DNA from: CAZABP01 sp964483245
GTDB lineage: Bacteria; Planctomycetota; UBA1135; UBA2386
Assembly: GCA_964483245.1 (NCBI GenBank)
Contig: CAZABP010000023.1
Location: forward strand, 1-64,000
Direction: 5' to 3'
Length of the DNA: 64,000 bases
Shown here: positions 61,695-64,000 of the stretch, one piece after another
Numbering within the stretch: the stretch's first letter is position 1
Layout: the number at the start of each line of letters is the position of its first letter
Notes under the pieces: model-generated
Databases searched by the model: none
Told to the model about the DNA's origin: nothing
Seen by the model: only the letters and a program-made list of their open reading frames with translations
Program-made: the position numbers and the translations under genes

Positions 61695-62783
61695 ATGCGC
61701 TCATTCGCCTTCCCGATGTCCTGGTTGCTCTGCGCGGGCGCCGTGCTCGCGCAGAACCCGCCGATCGATCTGACCAAGTGGACCACCGAGCAGATCAACG
61801 GCACCGGCCCATGGATCGTCGACGCGCCGATGCAGCACGCATTCTCGACCAACACCGCAATCACCGATGCGTCGGTGCTCTACAGCGACTTCACGCTGAA
61901 CGGCGTGCTGGAGTTCCGACTCCACGTGGACCCGTCCGGTGGTGACGACGACATCATCGGCTTCATCATCGGCTGGAATCCGGGTGACAGCAGCAGCACG
62001 ACCGCTGACTACCTGCTGGTCGACTGGAAGAAGACGACGCAGTCGTTCCAGGATTGGGGTCAGGCGAAAGCCGGGCTCGCGCTGTCACGCGTCAAAGGCC
62101 GGTTCACGCGCGGATACGGCAGTGCGCCGATCGATCTGTGGTCGCACACCGGAGTCTGCACCGAGCTGGCGCGCGGCAACGTCTATGGCGCGCGTGGATG
62201 GGAATTCGCGGCGGATTACAACTTCCGGATCATCTTCACGGCGGGGAGTCTGCACGTCTGGGTGAACGACACGCTCGAGTTCCATGTCACCGGGACGTTC
62301 AACACCGGACGCTTCGGTTGCTACAACTTCTCGCAGCACATGACCGGCTTCCAGTTCCCGCTGCCGGGTGCGTTCACGCCGTTCGGCAGTGGGTGCCGCG
62401 GCAGCGTGGGGACGCCGTACCTGTTCTCGCCTGGCACGCCGTACGTCGGGCGGACCCTGCCGCTCATCATCGCCAACCTGCCGGTGTCGGCTCCGGTCGT
62501 GCTGTGGATCGGCGCCTCGAACACGATCTGGAACGGCGTGCCGCTCCCGCTCGACCTGACTCCGCTCGGCGCCGCCGGCTGCAAGCTGCTGGTGAGCGGG
62601 GACCTGCTGGTGCCGGTGACGAACTACAACGGCACGGCATACCTGGATCTGCTGATCCCGCCGTTCGTCCCGCCGAGCACGAGTCCGTTGTTCCACGTGC
62701 AGGGGATGGTTGTGGATCCGACCGCCAACGGGTTGGGGGCGGTGTTCTCGAATGGTGGCTCGGCGACGGTGGGGATCCGCTGA
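61695..62783 (+). CDS. Secreted protein with thrombospondin-C-like lectin domain and shared C-terminal module
   Basis: This 362-residue protein has a strong ribosome binding site (AAGGAG) and a signal peptide (CAGAVLA before Q20). Residues 30-225 look like a concanavalin-type beta-sandwich related to the thrombospondin C-terminal domain (VLYSDFTLNGVLEFRL, DDDIIGFIIGWN, YLLVDWKKTTQSF, LHVWVNDTLEFHVTGTFN), including an acidic SGGDDD loop that could bind calcium. From about 231 the C-terminal module shared with 8346-10478 begins: GSGCRGSVGTP, IGASNTIWNGVPLPLDL, LGAAGCKLLVSGD and DPTANGLGAVFSNGG. It probably binds a surface glycan or protein. It stands alone. Confidence 0.85.
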   Translation: MRSFAFPMSWLLCAGAVLAQNPPIDLTKWTTEQINGTGPWIVDAPMQHAFSTNTAITDASVLYSDFTLNGVLEFRLHVDPSGGDDDIIGFIIGWNPGDSSSTTADYLLVDWKKTTQSFQDWGQAKAGLALSRVKGRFTRGYGSAPIDLWSHTGVCTELARGNVYGARGWEFAADYNFRIIFTAGSLHVWVNDTLEFHVTGTFNTGRFGCYNFSQHMTGFQFPLPGAFTPFGSGCRGSVGTPYLFSPGTPYVGRTLPLIIANLPVSAPVVLWIGASNTIWNGVPLPLDLTPLGAAGCKLLVSGDLLVPVTNYNGTAYLDLLIPPFVPPSTSPLFHVQGMVVDPTANGLGAVFSNGGSATVGIR

Positions 62784-62864
62784 GCGCAGGGTTGGGGGCG
62801 TACGCGCTGCGTGGTCTGCTCGTTTGCGAGTGTGGCCGCGCAGCGCAGCCGGGCTCGCCGTGCT

Positions 62865-63839
62865 TCAGCGCCTCACGCCGTGGATGTAGTCGCGCAGAGT
62901 TCCGAGCCCTTCGGCATGCTCGATGAAGTTCGCCGAGTCCGGGGCGATGCGCTCCAGCTGCTTCAGCGCTACTTCGGCTCCGGCTCGATCATCGAGGATC
63001 CGTCGGAGATGCGCACACCACACGTATCGATCCAGATCCAGGCCGCCCAGTGGTGTCGTGCCGCCTTCTGCGTCCGCTTCCATCAGCCTTGCCAGCATGT
63101 TGGGAATCCGTGCCTGCGCTCGCTCGTCCTGGAAGCTTGCATTGGCGAGAGAATCGGCGAGTTGCAGCAGGGCGATGCGGCGGAGCCCGCTCGAGAGTTT
63201 CGAATCGAGCACGACCTCACAGCGGGCGATCCGTGGCGCATAGTCGACCGGTACGAACCGGGCCGACGATGGTGGCATCAGGCTCACGCAGGGTCCTTGG
63301 GTCATCAGGAAGTACCAACGTGACACGTCGTCCCGCGAATCCGCACGAAGCAGGGCGGCGTTCTCAGCGCACTTCGCGATCTCGACGATGACCCATGGTG
63401 AAGCGATCGTGCAGTCGGTCTGGCCGGTGCTCGATCGGCCGTAGATCACGGATCGCGCGCGGAGCCGCCCGGCTTGCTCCACCACGTGCACCGGCCAGAT
63501 GAAACCACGCATCCAGCGGACGCCTGACGCCGGCATCTGCGCACTTCGCAAGGGGCCACACGGGCTGTGGTCCCCGTCTGCGAAGACATGCCTCCATTCT
63601 TCGCGCGCCTCGTCCCAGCGCTCGACGAGCAACCCTGCCTGACCTCGGTAGCCATAGGCGCGCGCTTCATTGCTCGTGTTCGTGACCTTGACCTCGACGA
63701 GGATCGGTTCGTACTGCTTCGTCCGGTGTTGCTCGACGTAGACCTCGACGCCCAATGCTGGGACTTGCGCCGGCATGGGGGAGTCGCTCGCGAAGACGGC
63801 GAACAGGAACAGGCCATCGACGATGAGAATCCGTGGCAT
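62865..63839 (-). CDS. Secreted protein of unknown function
   Basis: This 324-residue protein has a signal peptide (FAVFASDSPMPA before Q25). The first half is beta-rich (VYVEQHRTKQYEPILVEVKVTNTSNEARAY-like strands, residues 31-60), suggesting an immunoglobulin-like fold; the second half is more helical (RIALLQLADSLANASF, VWCAHLRRILDDRAGAEVALKQLERIAP). It has lower GC bias and more mixed codons than its neighbours, a possible sign of later acquisition. The ATG at 63839 is chosen because it gives the signal peptide; 18 Arg-rich residues upstream were left out. No family is recognised. Confidence 0.75.
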   Translation of the reverse strand: MPRILIVDGLFLFAVFASDSPMPAQVPALGVEVYVEQHRTKQYEPILVEVKVTNTSNEARAYGYRGQAGLLVERWDEAREEWRHVFADGDHSPCGPLRSAQMPASGVRWMRGFIWPVHVVEQAGRLRARSVIYGRSSTGQTDCTIASPWVIVEIAKCAENAALLRADSRDDVSRWYFLMTQGPCVSLMPPSSARFVPVDYAPRIARCEVVLDSKLSSGLRRIALLQLADSLANASFQDERAQARIPNMLARLMEADAEGGTTPLGGLDLDRYVWCAHLRRILDDRAGAEVALKQLERIAPDSANFIEHAEGLGTLRDYIHGVRR

Positions 63840-63933
63840 CAGCAGCACCCCGACACAGCATCGGCTTCGCGAGGGGCGCGAGTCTACTCGCATACCGGAC
63901 GGGCAACGGTTCCCCCGAGCACGCTGATGTCGT

Positions 63934-63999
63934 TCAGCTCGAGGCGCCCCGAGAGCGTGGGCGCTCGACCCGCCACTCGACCAGCTCCCGCCGATCCGG
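63934..63999 (-). CDS. Possible 3-prime end of an unidentified gene (cut by window edge)
   Basis: On the minus strand the frame entering at the window edge encodes 21 residues (RRELVEWRVERPRSRGASS before the stop) with third-position G or C in most codons, as in real genes here, and ends in TGA at 63934. The other open frame ending at 63884 has weaker codon bias. The piece is too short to identify. Confidence 0.4.
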   Translation of the reverse strand, partial: PDRRELVEWRVERPRSRGASS

Positions 64000-64000
64000 C

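Noticed and set aside
1..64000. CRISPR arrays, tRNA or rRNA genes, prophage genes
   Set aside because: No regularly spaced repeats, cloverleaf sequences, ribosomal RNA motifs or phage structural genes were seen on either strand by eye; a dedicated scan could still find a divergent tRNA.

Overview
The window is a very GC-rich, densely coded bacterial chromosome segment with 43 full-length genes and two genes cut by the window edges. Several traits together suggest a planctomycete-like organism, probably a deep-branching lineage. ECF sigma factors sit next to Ser/Thr kinases with TPR tails. There are many large secreted beta-propeller or repeat proteins, a DUF1080 lipoprotein, an ASPIC/UnbV FG-GAP protein, carboxypeptidase-regulatory-domain proteins, and Kdo synthesis, which implies an outer membrane. 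No rRNA, tRNA, CRISPR array, prophage or intact transposase was seen. The lineage is inferred from gene content only.

Layout. 1-3.3 kb: an edge-truncated kinase, kdsA, a lipid kinase and a sugar-nucleotide reductase, with two palindromic repeats. 3.3-10.5 kb: three secreted or anchored minus-strand proteins (double ASPIC/UnbV, beta-propeller, polyglycine-hydrolase-like). 10.6-19.4 kb: a kinase-TPR protein, a divergent trehalose pair (GH15 and an OtsA-OtsB fusion), a secreted protein and an ECF sigma factor. 19.4-25.3 kb: two tandem paralogous anchored proteins between direct repeats. 25.3-33 kb: a ferredoxin reductase, divergent from an overlapping operon hisS, alpha/beta hydrolase, aroA-aroK fusion, aroC, DUF1080 lipoprotein, which ends in a MITE-like element. 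33.1-39.8 kb: three small or secreted genes, then an ECF sigma - kinase - secreted protein operon. 39.8-44 kb: a membrane protein, an AbgB-like amidohydrolase, small proteins and a NucS-like nuclease. 44-53 kb: a duplicated di-haem oxidoreductase, an ArsB/NhaD transporter with a CBS protein, and two secreted proteins, one a propeller fused to a NikA-like binding protein. 53.2-58 kb: binding protein, histidine kinase, NtrC-type regulator and phosphoesterase. 58-64 kb: HEAT-repeat and other secreted proteins.

Recurring patterns. Nearly every protein with a cleavable signal peptide here (14 genes) has Ala (once Ser) then Gln at the predicted cleavage point, so the mature protein would start with Gln. 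This resembles the 'Q-rule' known from Bacteroidetes. Three secreted proteins share a C-terminal module of about 130 residues. Two paralogous secreted proteins are each linked to an ECF sigma factor of one subfamily, once with a kinase between them. Several gene joints are GTGA or ATGA overlaps, which indicates translational coupling.
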